Part shown: one piece after another, positions 19,028-27,314 of the stretch
Position numbering within the stretch: the stretch's first letter is position 1
How the letters are laid out: each line of letters starts with the position of its first letter
Source of the DNA: an uncultured Flavobacteriales bacterium
Lineage (GTDB): Bacteria > Bacteroidota > Bacteroidia > Flavobacteriales > BACL11
Assembly: GCA_943789505.1 (NCBI GenBank)
Contig: CALSUJ010000001.1
Span: 496,001 to 560,000 of the forward strand
Reading direction: 5' to 3'
DNA: 64,000 nt
Notes under the pieces: generated by a model
Database searches by the model: none
Seen by the model: the letters and a program-made list of their open reading frames with translations, nothing else
What the model was told of the DNA's origin: nothing
Translations under genes and position numbers: made by a program

Positions 19028-19834
19028 ATGAAAAAAACTACTGAATCTGATTCTAATTATGATGGTTTAGATAAAATGAGCACAGTTGATTTGCTTATAA
19101 ACATTAATAGGGAAGATAAAACGGTAGCACTTTCAGTAGAAAATCAAATACCTCAAATTGAACAATTAATTAATGCAATCGTTCCTAATATGAAAATTGG
19201 AGGACGTTTGTTTTATTTAGGAGCTGGTACTTCTGGTAGGCTAGGAGTTATTGACGCTTCAGAATGTCCGCCTACTTTTGGTGTAGATCATGGTTTGGTA
19301 ATTGGAATTATGGCAGGAGGTGATAAAGCTATGCGTAAGGCAGTGGAGTTTGCAGAAGATAGTAGTGAGTTAGGGTGGAATGATTTATCGGAACATGCAA
19401 TAAACACAAATGATGTAGTAGTAGGAATTGCTGCTTCTGGTACAACTCCTTATGTGATTGCTGCACTTAAAAAATGCCAAGAAGAAAATATAACTACAGC
19501 TTGTATTGTTTGTAATGCATACAGTCCTGTATCTGAAGTTTCGGACTACCCAATTGAAGTGGTGGTAGGTCCTGAATTTGTAACAGGAAGTACGCGTATG
19601 AAATCGGGTACGGCACAGAAATTGGTCTTGAATATGATATCCACTTCTGTGATGATAAAACTAGGAAAGGTAAAAGGAAACAAAATGGTGGATATGCACC
19701 TTTCCAATAAAAAATTAGTTGATAGGGGAACTAAAATGCTAATGCAAGAGATAGGTGTCGAATATGAAACGGCTAATGATTTGTTAAATCAATTTGGCTC
19801 TGTCCGTAATGCTGTAGATAATTACATTGGATAA
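19028..19834 (+). CDS. murQ: N-acetylmuramic acid 6-phosphate etherase
   Basis: 268 residues, somewhat short for the family (about 300) because the C-terminal helical part is reduced. The SIS sugar-isomerase domain has FYLGAGTSGRLGVIDASECPP (residues about 61-81) including the catalytic glutamate, and VGPEFVTGSTRMKSGTAQK near 180. It cleaves the lactyl ether of MurNAc-6-P to GlcNAc-6-P during cell-wall recycling. The ATG follows the stop of the E1 gene without a gap, so the two are likely co-transcribed although unrelated in pathway. The stop overlaps the next small gene by 8 bp. Confidence 0.92.
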   Translation: MKKTTESDSNYDGLDKMSTVDLLININREDKTVALSVENQIPQIEQLINAIVPNMKIGGRLFYLGAGTSGRLGVIDASECPPTFGVDHGLVIGIMAGGDKAMRKAVEFAEDSSELGWNDLSEHAINTNDVVVGIAASGTTPYVIAALKKCQEENITTACIVCNAYSPVSEVSDYPIEVVVGPEFVTGSTRMKSGTAQKLVLNMISTSVMIKLGKVKGNKMVDMHLSNKKLVDRGTKMLMQEIGVEYETANDLLNQFGSVRNAVDNYIG

Positions 19835-20042
19835 AGAAAAAATAATAGAAGGGGTAATGTGGCTTTCAGGATTTTCACTGTCTATTATTTTATCAGCAAT
19901 TACTTTGTATGCAGGCTTCAATAATGTGCGAAAAGCTGATGACTATACCGTTCTGATTATTGGATTATTATTAATTCCTGCTATTTTCTTTTTTGCTTAC
20001 AAAGGAATTAAATTGATTCTGGATGCTATTTTTGAGAAGTAG
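19827..20042 (+). CDS. Small two-helix membrane protein (DUF6095-like)
   Basis: 71 residues from TTG 19827, overlapping murQ by 8 bp; an internal ATG at 19857 would delete the charged N-terminus. Two hydrophobic segments (about residues 11-29 and 43-65) are separated by the polar turn NNVRKADDY, with a basic end. The layout resembles DUF6095 proteins of flavobacteria, which have no known role. Tight overlap suggests translational coupling to murQ. The 3' end converges on mnmD with a 17-bp overlap. Confidence 0.65.
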   Translation: MDKEKIIEGVMWLSGFSLSIILSAITLYAGFNNVRKADDYTVLIIGLLLIPAIFFFAYKGIKLILDAIFEK

Positions 20043-20694
20043 TCTTATTTGCTCTTGTCATTTGTCTTTTTCCGGGAGGACCGTCTAAAACTACAATCTC
20101 AAAGCCAACTGCTTTCATAGTTCGTTTCACTACACCTTTTGCACAATAGGTTACTAAAAAACCATCTTCATTTAATAAATTATACATATTCTGAAAGACT
20201 TCAGCTGTCCATAATTCTGCTTGTTTTTCAGGGGAAAATGCATCAAAATAAATAATATCGAATTTAGTTTTGCTTGTGTATTTTTCTAAAGCAATTTCAT
20301 TTTTTGTTAATTTAAAAAAATTATTTATTACATGTTCTTTTTCCCAGTTACATTCATGAAGTTGTAATAATTTTGATTTTTTTTCTCCAATCAATTCTGT
20401 GAAATTAAGCTGACTATAACTTTCTTTTGGTACAGGATATAATTCAATTCCATGATAATTAATATCAATTTTTTTTTGTTTTGCCTTTTGTGCCGTAAGT
20501 AAAGCGTTTAGTCCTGTTCCGAAACCAATTTCTAGGATATTAAATTGCTTTTTGTTTTCTGCCAATAGCCCATTTTTAATAAACACATATTCAGCTTCAA
20601 CAATTGCCCCATGTTTGGAGTGATAAGTTTCATTTATTTTAGGGTTAAAAATGGAATGAGATCCATCATTAGTAATTACAATCTTGTTTGTCAT
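20026..20694 (-). CDS. mnmD: tRNA 5-methylaminomethyl-2-thiouridine methyltransferase MnmD
   Basis: 222 residues. A class I methyltransferase fold with motif I FNILEIGFGTGLNALL (residues about 47-62), an acidic strand end HGIELYPVP, and the DUF752/MnmC1 motif IIYFDAFSPEKQAELW near 148. The C-terminus GPPGKRQMTRA is also family typical. It completes mnm5(s2)U at the wobble base of some tRNAs, as the stand-alone version of the MnmC methyltransferase domain. The gene stands alone on its strand and converges with the small membrane gene. Confidence 0.88.
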   Translation of the reverse strand: MTNKIVITNDGSHSIFNPKINETYHSKHGAIVEAEYVFIKNGLLAENKKQFNILEIGFGTGLNALLTAQKAKQKKIDINYHGIELYPVPKESYSQLNFTELIGEKKSKLLQLHECNWEKEHVINNFFKLTKNEIALEKYTSKTKFDIIYFDAFSPEKQAELWTAEVFQNMYNLLNEDGFLVTYCAKGVVKRTMKAVGFEIVVLDGPPGKRQMTRANKTTSQK

Positions 20695-20821
20695 TGTTTA
20701 GAAAGTTCATGGCAAATTTAGTTTTTATTGAGATCAAACACTTACTGTTGTGTAAATTATTAAAATAAAAAATATTGTTTCTGAACGCATAAGATATTTT
20801 TCAATAAAGACAATTTTTATT

Positions 20822-20850
20822 TTGGTTTCATTATTTTATATATATATTTG
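20822..20850 (+). promoter_or_regulatory. Promoter of the T9SS protein at 20887
   Basis: TTG (20822-20824) is followed after 18 nt by TATATTTG (20843-20850), a good match to the Bacteroidota -33/-7 pattern, 36 nt before the ATG. It is the best two-part promoter I saw in the window. Confidence 0.6.
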
Positions 20851-20886
20851 TCATATAAAAGAGTTAATAATTAAATAATTACAATT

Positions 20887-22335
20887 ATGAAAAAGATTTT
20901 TACACTATGTTTTGGGATTGCAATAGCAGTTTCTTCTTATGCCACTCATCTTATGGGAGGGCAAATTTCAGCTACCTATTTAAGTTCTGATACAACAGGG
21001 TCGCATTACTATTTAGAGTTGGATGTTTATAGGGATACATTAGGAGTCCCAATGACATTAAACCAATCAGTTGATATCTTTATATTAGATACAAATGGGA
21101 GTTATAGTTTTGTTTCCACAGAAACTATCTCCTTTGGAGTTGGTGGCCCGGTTAGTTCTATGTCATCAGTATATGGAGTTGAGGTGTATCATTTTACTGA
21201 TACAATTGATTTTCTTTCTAATGGCTATTATATGATAAAGTGGACTGATTGTTGTAGAAATGGAGCTATAGTAAATATGGCTAATCCATTAAGTGAAAGC
21301 ATGAGTTTCTTAACCTATGTAAATGTGGATAGTGCTAGTCCAAATTCTTCACCAACTTTCTTAGCTCCACCTGTTTCATATCTACCAGCTAATACTTTAT
21401 GGCAATATAATCCGTTGCCTTTCGATCCTGATGGAGATTCTTTAGTATGGCATTTATCTGTGCCTTTATCAGCAGGAATGTCAGTTCCAGCATTAGTTAT
21501 GGGCTATGAGTACTTATCTGATACAACTTATTCTAATGCAACGGGTCTTTTTTCAATTGATTCAATAACTGGTGCCGTTACTTGGGATGCAAAAATGGTT
21601 GGTAATTTTGTAGCTTCTTTTGCAGTTGAAGAATACCGAAACGGTGTTTTAGTTGGAGCTATGAGTAGAGATATGCAATTTGTTGTTGTCCCTGACACTT
21701 CAAATGCTATGCCTGTTATCTCTAATATGCAATCATTACCAACAAATAATTTAGGATATCCTTATATTAAAATTGCTCCTGGACAAAACTATCAGGTTCA
21801 TTTACTAGCTTCAGATGCTGATATAAATGACGTAGTAAGTATGAGTTCATTTGGTGAGTCATTTGGGTTAACTACTGCAGCATCTACTTTTGGCTATTCT
21901 TTAACGGGAAATGGTAATGAAATAGAAGGTACTTTTGCTTGGACACCAGATGTGAGTCAAGTTCGTTCTAATCCTTATTTAGTTGTGTTCCGAATTTCTG
22001 ATAATTTCTTTTATTATGATGAAACTGTTCAGATTGAAGTAACAAATAATACGACTGCCTTTGATGAAGTAGCTGACTTTAAAGTGCATGATATTTATCC
22101 TAATCCTGCAAATACTAACTTTACTTTGCCTATAAGTTTGACCAAAGGAAAGCATATTGAGGTTAGTATTTATAATGTATTAGGCGTTAAGGTTTCTTCT
22201 GAACAGTTGAATCTTTCTGCAGGTAATCATGTTATAGTAAAGCATTTTGATTTAAATAATGGACAGTACTTTGTAAATATTACAGATGCTAATGGATTAA
22301 CAATTACAACTAAAAAATTACTTGTTGTTAAGTAA
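20887..22335 (+). CDS. T9SS-secreted cadherin-like surface protein
   Basis: 482 residues. Signal peptide MKKIFTLCFGIAIAVSSYA is followed at once by THLMGGQISATY, the opening common to flavobacterial T9SS adhesin-like proteins (often THxxGG). The middle is beta-rich with cadherin/Ig-like pieces (PFDPDGDSLVWHL, TGAVTWDAKMVG, EGTFAWTPDVSQV). The last 80 or so residues are a type A sorting domain: HDIYPNPANTNF, IYNVLGVKV and LNNGQYFVNI, ending KKLLVVK. It is expected on the cell surface or secreted. It is a single gene between its own promoter and a terminator. Ligand unknown. Confidence 0.8.
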   Translation: MKKIFTLCFGIAIAVSSYATHLMGGQISATYLSSDTTGSHYYLELDVYRDTLGVPMTLNQSVDIFILDTNGSYSFVSTETISFGVGGPVSSMSSVYGVEVYHFTDTIDFLSNGYYMIKWTDCCRNGAIVNMANPLSESMSFLTYVNVDSASPNSSPTFLAPPVSYLPANTLWQYNPLPFDPDGDSLVWHLSVPLSAGMSVPALVMGYEYLSDTTYSNATGLFSIDSITGAVTWDAKMVGNFVASFAVEEYRNGVLVGAMSRDMQFVVVPDTSNAMPVISNMQSLPTNNLGYPYIKIAPGQNYQVHLLASDADINDVVSMSSFGESFGLTTAASTFGYSLTGNGNEIEGTFAWTPDVSQVRSNPYLVVFRISDNFFYYDETVQIEVTNNTTAFDEVADFKVHDIYPNPANTNFTLPISLTKGKHIEVSIYNVLGVKVSSEQLNLSAGNHVIVKHFDLNNGQYFVNITDANGLTITTKKLLVVK

Positions 22336-22362
22336 ACTTGTTTTCATAGTTTTTTAAGGTTG

Positions 22363-22392
22363 AAAAAGAGGGGTTTATCCCCTCTTTTTTTA
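22363..22392 (+). terminator. Rho-independent terminator
   Basis: AAAGAGGGG (22365-22373) and CCCCTCTTT (22379-22387) form a perfect 9-bp stem with a 5-nt loop, ending in a run of T. It closes the T9SS gene at 22335, directly before the ilvE promoter element. Confidence 0.9.
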
Positions 22393-22400
22393 TACTTTTG
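22393..22400 (+). promoter_or_regulatory. TAnnTTTG -7 element of ilvE
   Basis: TACTTTTG fits TAnnTTTG, 30 nt before the ilvE ATG and just after the T-run of the upstream terminator. Confidence 0.5.
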
Positions 22401-22430
22401 CAGCACTTTTAAAACAAGGAATAATTGCTT

Positions 22431-23480
22431 ATGAAAGTTACAAAAACAAGTAGATCAAAACTAGATTCAACTGATTTTTCAAACTTACCTTTTGGTACAG
22501 TTTTTTCTGATCATATGCTTGTTTGTAATTATAAAGATGGTAAATGGGATGAGGCTGAAATTTTACCTTACGGACCAATTCCTATGCCTCCGGGTGCTCA
22601 AGTTTTACATTATGGTCAATCCGTTTTTGAAGGAATGAAAGCTTTTAAAAACAATTCAAACGAAATATTACTTTTCAGAAAGGAGGAGAATTTTAAGCGT
22701 TTGAATCAATCAGCTGAGCGCTTGTCAATTCCAGTAATTGAGAAGAGTATTTTTATGAATGGCTTAGATAATTTATTAGAAATTGATAGTGAATGGTGTA
22801 AGGCTGACCAAGGCTACTCATTGTACATCCGTCCTTTTATTTTTGCATCAAGTGAGTGTGTGAAAGCATCAGCATCAGAAGAGTATACATTTATTATTAT
22901 TACTTCTCCTACAATAAATTATTATGCAGGAGAAATGAATGTAGTAATTGAAGAGCATTATACTAGAGCTCCTCAGGGAGGGGTTGGTTATGCAAAAGCG
23001 GCAGGAAATTATGCAGCTTCATTTTATCCTACAAAGCAAGCAAACGCTAAAGGTTTTCAGCAACTAATATGGACTGATGCAAAAGAGCATAAATACATTG
23101 AGGAGTCAGGAACTATGAATATTTGGTTAAGAATAGGAGATACTTTAATTACACCTGCGCTTTCAGATAGTATATTAGGAGGAATAACTAGAGATAGTAT
23201 TATTACTTTGGCAAAAGATCATGGAATTAAGGTTGAACAACGAAGAATTCTAATTACTGAGGTGATTGATGCTTTTAATAAGAGAACGCTTAAGGAAGTT
23301 TTTGGTACAGGTACTGCTGTAACGGTTAATCCAATCAATACAATTACTTTTCGTGATCAAAGAATGGCTATTGAACTTCAAGCTGATTCTTTTGCTTTGA
23401 AATTGAAACAGCAGCTTCAGGGAATCCAAAAAGGGAGTATTGATGATGCTTATGATTGGACTTCTAAACTAAAGGCTTAA
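22431..23480 (+). CDS. ilvE: Branched-chain amino acid aminotransferase
   Basis: 349 residues from ATG 22431 (a TTG two codons earlier is less likely). It is a fold-type IV PLP enzyme: HYGQSVFEGMKAFK near residue 63, YIRPFIFAS near 130, and GGVGYAKAAGNYAAS near 185 containing the PLP lysine, then EESGTMNIW and the phosphate-binding segment VFGTGTAVTV near 287. It interconverts Leu/Ile/Val with their 2-oxo acids, which fits the E1 dehydrogenase at 16.6 kb as the next catabolic enzyme. The 3' end converges with the GNAT gene, overlapping 4 bp. Confidence 0.93.
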   Translation: MKVTKTSRSKLDSTDFSNLPFGTVFSDHMLVCNYKDGKWDEAEILPYGPIPMPPGAQVLHYGQSVFEGMKAFKNNSNEILLFRKEENFKRLNQSAERLSIPVIEKSIFMNGLDNLLEIDSEWCKADQGYSLYIRPFIFASSECVKASASEEYTFIIITSPTINYYAGEMNVVIEEHYTRAPQGGVGYAKAAGNYAASFYPTKQANAKGFQQLIWTDAKEHKYIEESGTMNIWLRIGDTLITPALSDSILGGITRDSIITLAKDHGIKVEQRRILITEVIDAFNKRTLKEVFGTGTAVTVNPINTITFRDQRMAIELQADSFALKLKQQLQGIQKGSIDDAYDWTSKLKA

Positions 23481-23902
23481 GCTTTATATTTCATTTTATA
23501 ATGCATAATTCCGGCTTCTTCAAATATATTTCCTGATTTTTCAAAACCAACTTTTTCATAAAAAGGTATAACTTGTTCTTGTGCATGCATATATTTTAAT
23601 TCATTACTTTCTTTTATGTCTTCCAGAATAGCTTTTAGGATAAGCATACCAAATCCTTTTCCTCTAGCTTGCGTAAGTACAGCAAATCGTTCGAGTTTAA
23701 AACCATTCTCTGTTTTCCTATGCCTAGCTGTTGCTAAAGGAATATCGTTTTCTATTAAAAGAAAGTGAATAGATTCCTCTTCAAACTCCCATTCTAATTC
23801 TACTGGACAATTTTGTCCAATTACAAAAACATCATATCTTATTTTATGTGCTTTTTTCATTAGTACTTCATCCTTAAAACGAAATTTTTTAATCTCAACC
23901 AT
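23477..23902 (-). CDS. GNAT-family N-acetyltransferase
   Basis: 141 residues. The acetyl-CoA-binding stretch TQARGKGFGMLILKAILED (Q/RxxGxG/A, residues about 77-95) and the C-terminal strand VIPFYEKVGFEKSGNIFEE are typical of GNAT enzymes. The N-terminus (IRYDVFVIGQNCPVELEWE) resembles the ElaA-like subgroup. Substrate is not predictable. Single gene, divergent from yceI with its own short promoter space. Confidence 0.85.
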   Translation of the reverse strand: MVEIKKFRFKDEVLMKKAHKIRYDVFVIGQNCPVELEWEFEEESIHFLLIENDIPLATARHRKTENGFKLERFAVLTQARGKGFGMLILKAILEDIKESNELKYMHAQEQVIPFYEKVGFEKSGNIFEEAGIMHYKMKYKA

Positions 23903-23929
23903 AATTGTATTTTATGCAGTAAAAATATG

Positions 23930-23937
23930 TATTTTTG
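23930..23937 (+). promoter_or_regulatory. TAnnTTTG -7 element of yceI
   Basis: TATTTTTG fits TAnnTTTG, 23 nt before the yceI ATG; a TTG lies at 23905-23907, 22 nt upstream. Confidence 0.5.
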
Positions 23938-23960
23938 ACAAATAAACTAAAAATAAGATA

Positions 23961-24554
23961 ATGAAGAAAATAATTTTAAGCTTAGCACTATCGATACTTA
24001 CCCTAATTAGCTTTGCTAATAATCCTAACGTTAATAAAATTAATGTGAATACAAATAATTCAACTGTAAAGTGGACGGGTTCTAAAGTTGCCTCTGAACA
24101 TGAAGGAACTATTAATGTACAATCAGGAGTTTTAGATTTTGATCATGGCTTACTGGTGGGTGGTAATTTTGTATTTGATATGAACAGTATTAAAAATACT
24201 GATATTGAATCAGAAGAATATAGTACTAAACTTGATAACCATTTAAAGAATGAGGATTTCTTTAATGTAGCAGAGTTTCCTACTGCATTACTTACGATTA
24301 CAAATGCTAAAAAGAGAGATGGGGATGATTATTATATTTTTGCTGACTTAACAATTAAAGGAAAGACCCATCCAATTACTTTTTCTGCAGTTGTAACGTT
24401 AGAAGAACTTAGCTTTTCAGCTATTGCAAATATTAAAATTGACCGTACAAAATGGGATGTTACTTATAATTCAGGAAACTTCTTTGAAAACCTAGGTGAC
24501 TACTTAATTAAAGATGAAATCGAATTTGATATTTTCTTGCTTTCTGTAAAGTAA
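23961..24554 (+). CDS. YceI-family periplasmic lipid-binding-like protein
   Basis: 197 residues with signal peptide MKKIILSLALSILTLISFA. The body matches the YceI lipocalin-like barrel: STVKWTGSKVASEHEGTI, FDMNSIKNTD, LKNEDFFNVAEFPTA (the F-D/N-xxxFP motif) and LTIKGKTHPITF. Such proteins bind polyisoprenoid-like amphiphiles in the periplasm; precise role unknown. A tiny ORF starts right after the stop codon, with a terminator-like hairpin inside it. Confidence 0.9.
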   Translation: MKKIILSLALSILTLISFANNPNVNKINVNTNNSTVKWTGSKVASEHEGTINVQSGVLDFDHGLLVGGNFVFDMNSIKNTDIESEEYSTKLDNHLKNEDFFNVAEFPTALLTITNAKKRDGDDYYIFADLTIKGKTHPITFSAVVTLEELSFSAIANIKIDRTKWDVTYNSGNFFENLGDYLIKDEIEFDIFLLSVK

Positions 24555-24710
24555 TTGACTATTTATTTTCTAGTAATTATAGCCTTTCTATTGGCGTTTA
24601 TAATTGCTATTTATCAAAAAGTAAGAGGACTAAATTTTTGGTCCTCTTTTTTTAAATCATTACTTGCTGTAGCTGGGGTACTTGGTGTTATTTGGAAGAT
24701 ATTAGATTAA
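24555..24710 (+). CDS. Possible 51-residue two-helix membrane peptide
   Basis: A TTG immediately after the yceI TAA opens a 51-codon frame ending at TAA 24710. It reads TIYFLVIIAFLLAFIIAIY, a basic turn QKVRGLNFW, then SLLAVAGVLGVIWKILD: two clean membrane helices around a positive loop, which is unlikely by chance. However, a terminator-like hairpin with a T-run (24623-24653) lies inside it, and the 3' end overlaps the convergent ATP-grasp gene by 23 bp. Either a short membrane gene coupled to yceI, or coincidence. Confidence 0.45.
   Translation: MTIYFLVIIAFLLAFIIAIYQKVRGLNFWSSFFKSLLAVAGVLGVIWKILD
24623..24653 (+). terminator. Terminator-like hairpin after yceI
   Basis: AAGAGGAC (24623-24630) and GTCCTCTT (24641-24648) form an 8-bp stem with a 10-nt loop and a seven-T run (24647-24653). 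It would end the yceI transcript, but it also lies within the candidate small ORF 24555-24710. Confidence 0.7.
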
Positions 24711-25587
24711 TAACTTCTTCAGCCAAAAGATTTGCACTAATAGGATTATTCCTAAACCATAATTCAGGTTCAATAAGTTCTAGCTCGCTTAAGGATATTG
24801 TGTTGTTATTGTCATAAACAAGGTCAACTCTAGCGTAAACTGGGTTAAAAGGGCTTGCTTTTAGGCAGTTTTCTGCAAATATAATTTCAGCCTTAGTTGG
24901 TTGGTATTTCTCTACTCTGCCACCATGATCATCCTGCACACGAAAATCACCTTTTTTAGCTGTCTTTTTTACTGCATGGGTATATTTTCCTCCAATCATT
25001 ATCAAAGATATTTCTCCTAAAAGAGTAATATTTTTTAAAAAACTTTGGAAGAGCATACATTCTACTTTTATTAACTCCTGAAAGATGTTTTCATGTTTCT
25101 TATAATTATTAGGGTTTATACGATAAGTATGCCTGGCAGCTCCTGAAATGGCTGGTTTTACTACGACTTCCATCCAGTTAGTTTTTTCAAAGAGTTGTTT
25201 TAATGTTGTATTTTCTCCTTTTTCTATAAATTGAGTAGGAGCAATATTGATATTTTTTTTGGCTAAATCTTGTAAATAGTGTTTGTCAATATTCCAATTA
25301 ATTACTTCTGCAGAATTGATAAAAGTAGTTTTATTTCTTGTGTTTTCTAGCCAAGAAAAAAACTCATCAAAACGTTCAAAATAGTCCCATGTTGTTCGAA
25401 AAATAGCATACTTGGTTTTTGTCCAGTCAAAGTGTTTGTCTGCCCAATCCATTTTTATAACAAACAACCCTTTTTCTTCAAGTGCAGTTTGGAGTAATTG
25501 ATCTTCTAGCAAAACCTGATCAATATACCAATTAGTTTTAGTAGGATTGACGTAACGATTGTCAGTAAGAATAACAACATCAAACAT
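24688..25587 (-). CDS. ATP-grasp (RimK-like) domain protein
   Basis: 299 residues. The N-terminus is a pre-ATP-grasp fold (FRTTWDYFERFDEFFSWLE), followed by an ATP-grasp core with EVVVKPAISGAARHTY near residue 152, QSFLKNITLLGEISLIMIGG near 187 and a C-terminal metal-binding segment (VYARVDLVYD, then ELELIEPELWF). The layout matches glutathione-synthetase/RimK-like ligases that join an amino acid to an acid; no product can be named. It is the last gene of a tightly packed minus-strand run. Confidence 0.78.
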   Translation of the reverse strand: MFDVVILTDNRYVNPTKTNWYIDQVLLEDQLLQTALEEKGLFVIKMDWADKHFDWTKTKYAIFRTTWDYFERFDEFFSWLENTRNKTTFINSAEVINWNIDKHYLQDLAKKNINIAPTQFIEKGENTTLKQLFEKTNWMEVVVKPAISGAARHTYRINPNNYKKHENIFQELIKVECMLFQSFLKNITLLGEISLIMIGGKYTHAVKKTAKKGDFRVQDDHGGRVEKYQPTKAEIIFAENCLKASPFNPVYARVDLVYDNNNTISLSELELIEPELWFRNNPISANLLAEEVINLISSK

Positions 25588-25591
25588 AGCT

Positions 25592-25951
25592 TTATTTGTA
25601 AGCGTGTTTTATCAAATCATTTAATTGGATTACCTCTAATGTTTTTTCATGAGTTGCTTCTAGTACAACTTTTGGTGCACAATTATTTTGTAAGGCTTCT
25701 TTCCAGCGCAAAGCACATAAGCACCATTTATCACCTGACTTTATTCCAGGAAAACCATACCTTGGCAGAGGGGTAGATAAATCATTTCCTGCTTCATAAG
25801 AGAATTGTAAAAAATCCTCAGTAGCTATAATGCATATAGTATGTAATCCTGAATCAGTTTGGTCAGTATTGCAGCAACCATCACGAAAGTAGCCAGTTAT
25901 AGGTTCGTTACTGCAAGTAATTAAGGGTTCACCAAATACATTATTAGCCAT
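25592..25951 (-). CDS. DUF2237 family protein
   Basis: 119 residues, the family's usual length. It contains NVFGEPLITCSNEPITGYFR, the paired cysteines DGCCNTDQTDSG, then GLHTICIIATEDFLQFS and GDKWCLCALRW, all features of DUF2237. Function unknown. Its start overlaps the upstream DCC gene by 8 bp, and 4 bp separate its stop from the ATP-grasp start, so all are probably on one transcript. Confidence 0.88.
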   Translation of the reverse strand: MANNVFGEPLITCSNEPITGYFRDGCCNTDQTDSGLHTICIIATEDFLQFSYEAGNDLSTPLPRYGFPGIKSGDKWCLCALRWKEALQNNCAPKVVLEATHEKTLEVIQLNDLIKHAYK

Positions 25952-26303
25952 TACAACATTGTTTTTTAGGGGTTAATTTAAGTCTTCTTTTTGCTATAAA
26001 ATCGTAACAGAAATCAAGCAAAAAAGTAGGGGAAATAGTTAAAAAGTAAAGTTGATTATAAGGGAATTTTAATTGTCTGCAAATTTTTAAAACTGCTCTT
26101 GATTTGAAAAAAACAATATCATCATGAATATAAGCAACTGAGTTTTGATTTTTTATATGAAATTTCACAATTTTTTCTAGACCTTTAACTGAATTAAAAG
26201 GAATAAATGATATTTCATTTTTTTGTAATTTACTGCTTGTAAAGTTTACCCATTTATTGCAAAAATTGCAATCTCCATCATATAATACAATAGCTTTTGT
26301 CAT
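25944..26303 (-). CDS. DCC-family thiol-disulfide oxidoreductase-like (DUF393)
   Basis: 119 residues. The N-terminal motif VLYDGDCNFCNKWV (DxxCxxC, Cys near residues 12 and 15) defines the DCC/DUF393 family; a later SRAVLKICRQL is also typical. These small proteins have a thioredoxin-like fold and are assumed to act in thiol chemistry, without a proven substrate. The ATG follows the upstream esterase stop with no gap, and the 3' end overlaps the DUF2237 gene. Confidence 0.85.
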   Translation of the reverse strand: MTKAIVLYDGDCNFCNKWVNFTSSKLQKNEISFIPFNSVKGLEKIVKFHIKNQNSVAYIHDDIVFFKSRAVLKICRQLKFPYNQLYFLTISPTFLLDFCYDFIAKRRLKLTPKKQCCNG

Positions 26304-27314
26304 TTATTCAATAATTATTATTTTTTCTTTAGTTCCATCATCATAAATATAGAAAAGAGGAGTATTAGAAATGTAGTTTGTTTCTCTTCCTAAAATATCA
26401 GTTATTTTACTAATACGCTTATCTTTTATATTTTCTTCTAAAGACGTTCTTGTACTAATTACCCCATTAATATCATACTTATTAAAAAACTCCCAAATTT
26501 TTTCTGCGGCATTTATATCCTGATTAGTTGTTCCGTTTGAAAATAATGCACCAGGCCAACTGTGCTCACCATCAATTATTTTATAATGTTCAACTGTAGC
26601 TCCATTAGTTCCGTTTTCCCAAATTTGATGTTCAGCTGTACAGCCATCATTAGTGTTTATGTCAGGTACATTAGTTATAATTGGTGTATTATTACAATTA
26701 TTAAAGTTAGTCCAGAAATCCATAATACTTGGTATTGTAGCGTAAGGCACTGACCCGTCTGCTGTTCCGTGTATTTCCATAATGGGCATTTGATGGTTTG
26801 GGCTACAACTGTTAAACCAATTTGTACTCATACTTCCAGTAACAGATGCTATTGCTGCAATTCTATCACTTAATTCACAGGCTAGTTGATAACTCATAAA
26901 TCCTCCATTTGACATACCCGTACTGTATATGCGGTTATTGTCAATATTGTAAGAGGCGCTTAAATTATCAATCAATGATTCTGTAAAACCTATATCATCA
27001 ACAGTGCTTCCTCCCCAGCCAACATTCCAATGGCTTGTTCCTGAATTGTCCAATGTTCCTTCAGGATGTACAATAATAAAGCCTTCCGTATCGGCAATGG
27101 GTCTAAAGTCGCCATACCACATTTGTTGATTGGCATTAGATGTGTATCCATGAAAATTAAAAACTAATGGTACAGATGTCGCTGCAGAATATGAAGCAGG
27201 AACATATAAAATATAATCTCTTTGCAAGCCGCCATGGGTAATGCTTGCGTTTATTGTTTGTTGACCAAAAGTGAATAGTGGTAAACAGATTAAAAAGGCA
27301 AGTAATTTTTTCAT
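26304..27314 (-). CDS. Secreted PHB-depolymerase/feruloyl-esterase-like hydrolase
   Basis: 336 residues with signal peptide MKKLLAFLICLPLFTFGQ. The alpha/beta hydrolase shows VFNFHGYTSN (oxyanion region), the nucleophile in STGMSNGGFMSY near residue 135, the acid in EIHGTADGSVPY near 183 and the histidine in IDGEHSWPG near 253; this is the LpqC/PHB-depolymerase esterase family acting on polyesters or feruloylated glycans. The C-terminus ends TDILGRE then PLFYIYDDGT and IIIIE, a tail also found in the chitinase and mini-protein of the 41-52 kb locus. A paralogue is at 52633. It abuts both neighbours without gaps. Confidence 0.85.
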   Translation of the reverse strand: MKKLLAFLICLPLFTFGQQTINASITHGGLQRDYILYVPASYSAATSVPLVFNFHGYTSNANQQMWYGDFRPIADTEGFIIVHPEGTLDNSGTSHWNVGWGGSTVDDIGFTESLIDNLSASYNIDNNRIYSTGMSNGGFMSYQLACELSDRIAAIASVTGSMSTNWFNSCSPNHQMPIMEIHGTADGSVPYATIPSIMDFWTNFNNCNNTPIITNVPDINTNDGCTAEHQIWENGTNGATVEHYKIIDGEHSWPGALFSNGTTNQDINAAEKIWEFFNKYDINGVISTRTSLEENIKDKRISKITDILGRETNYISNTPLFYIYDDGTKEKIIIIE

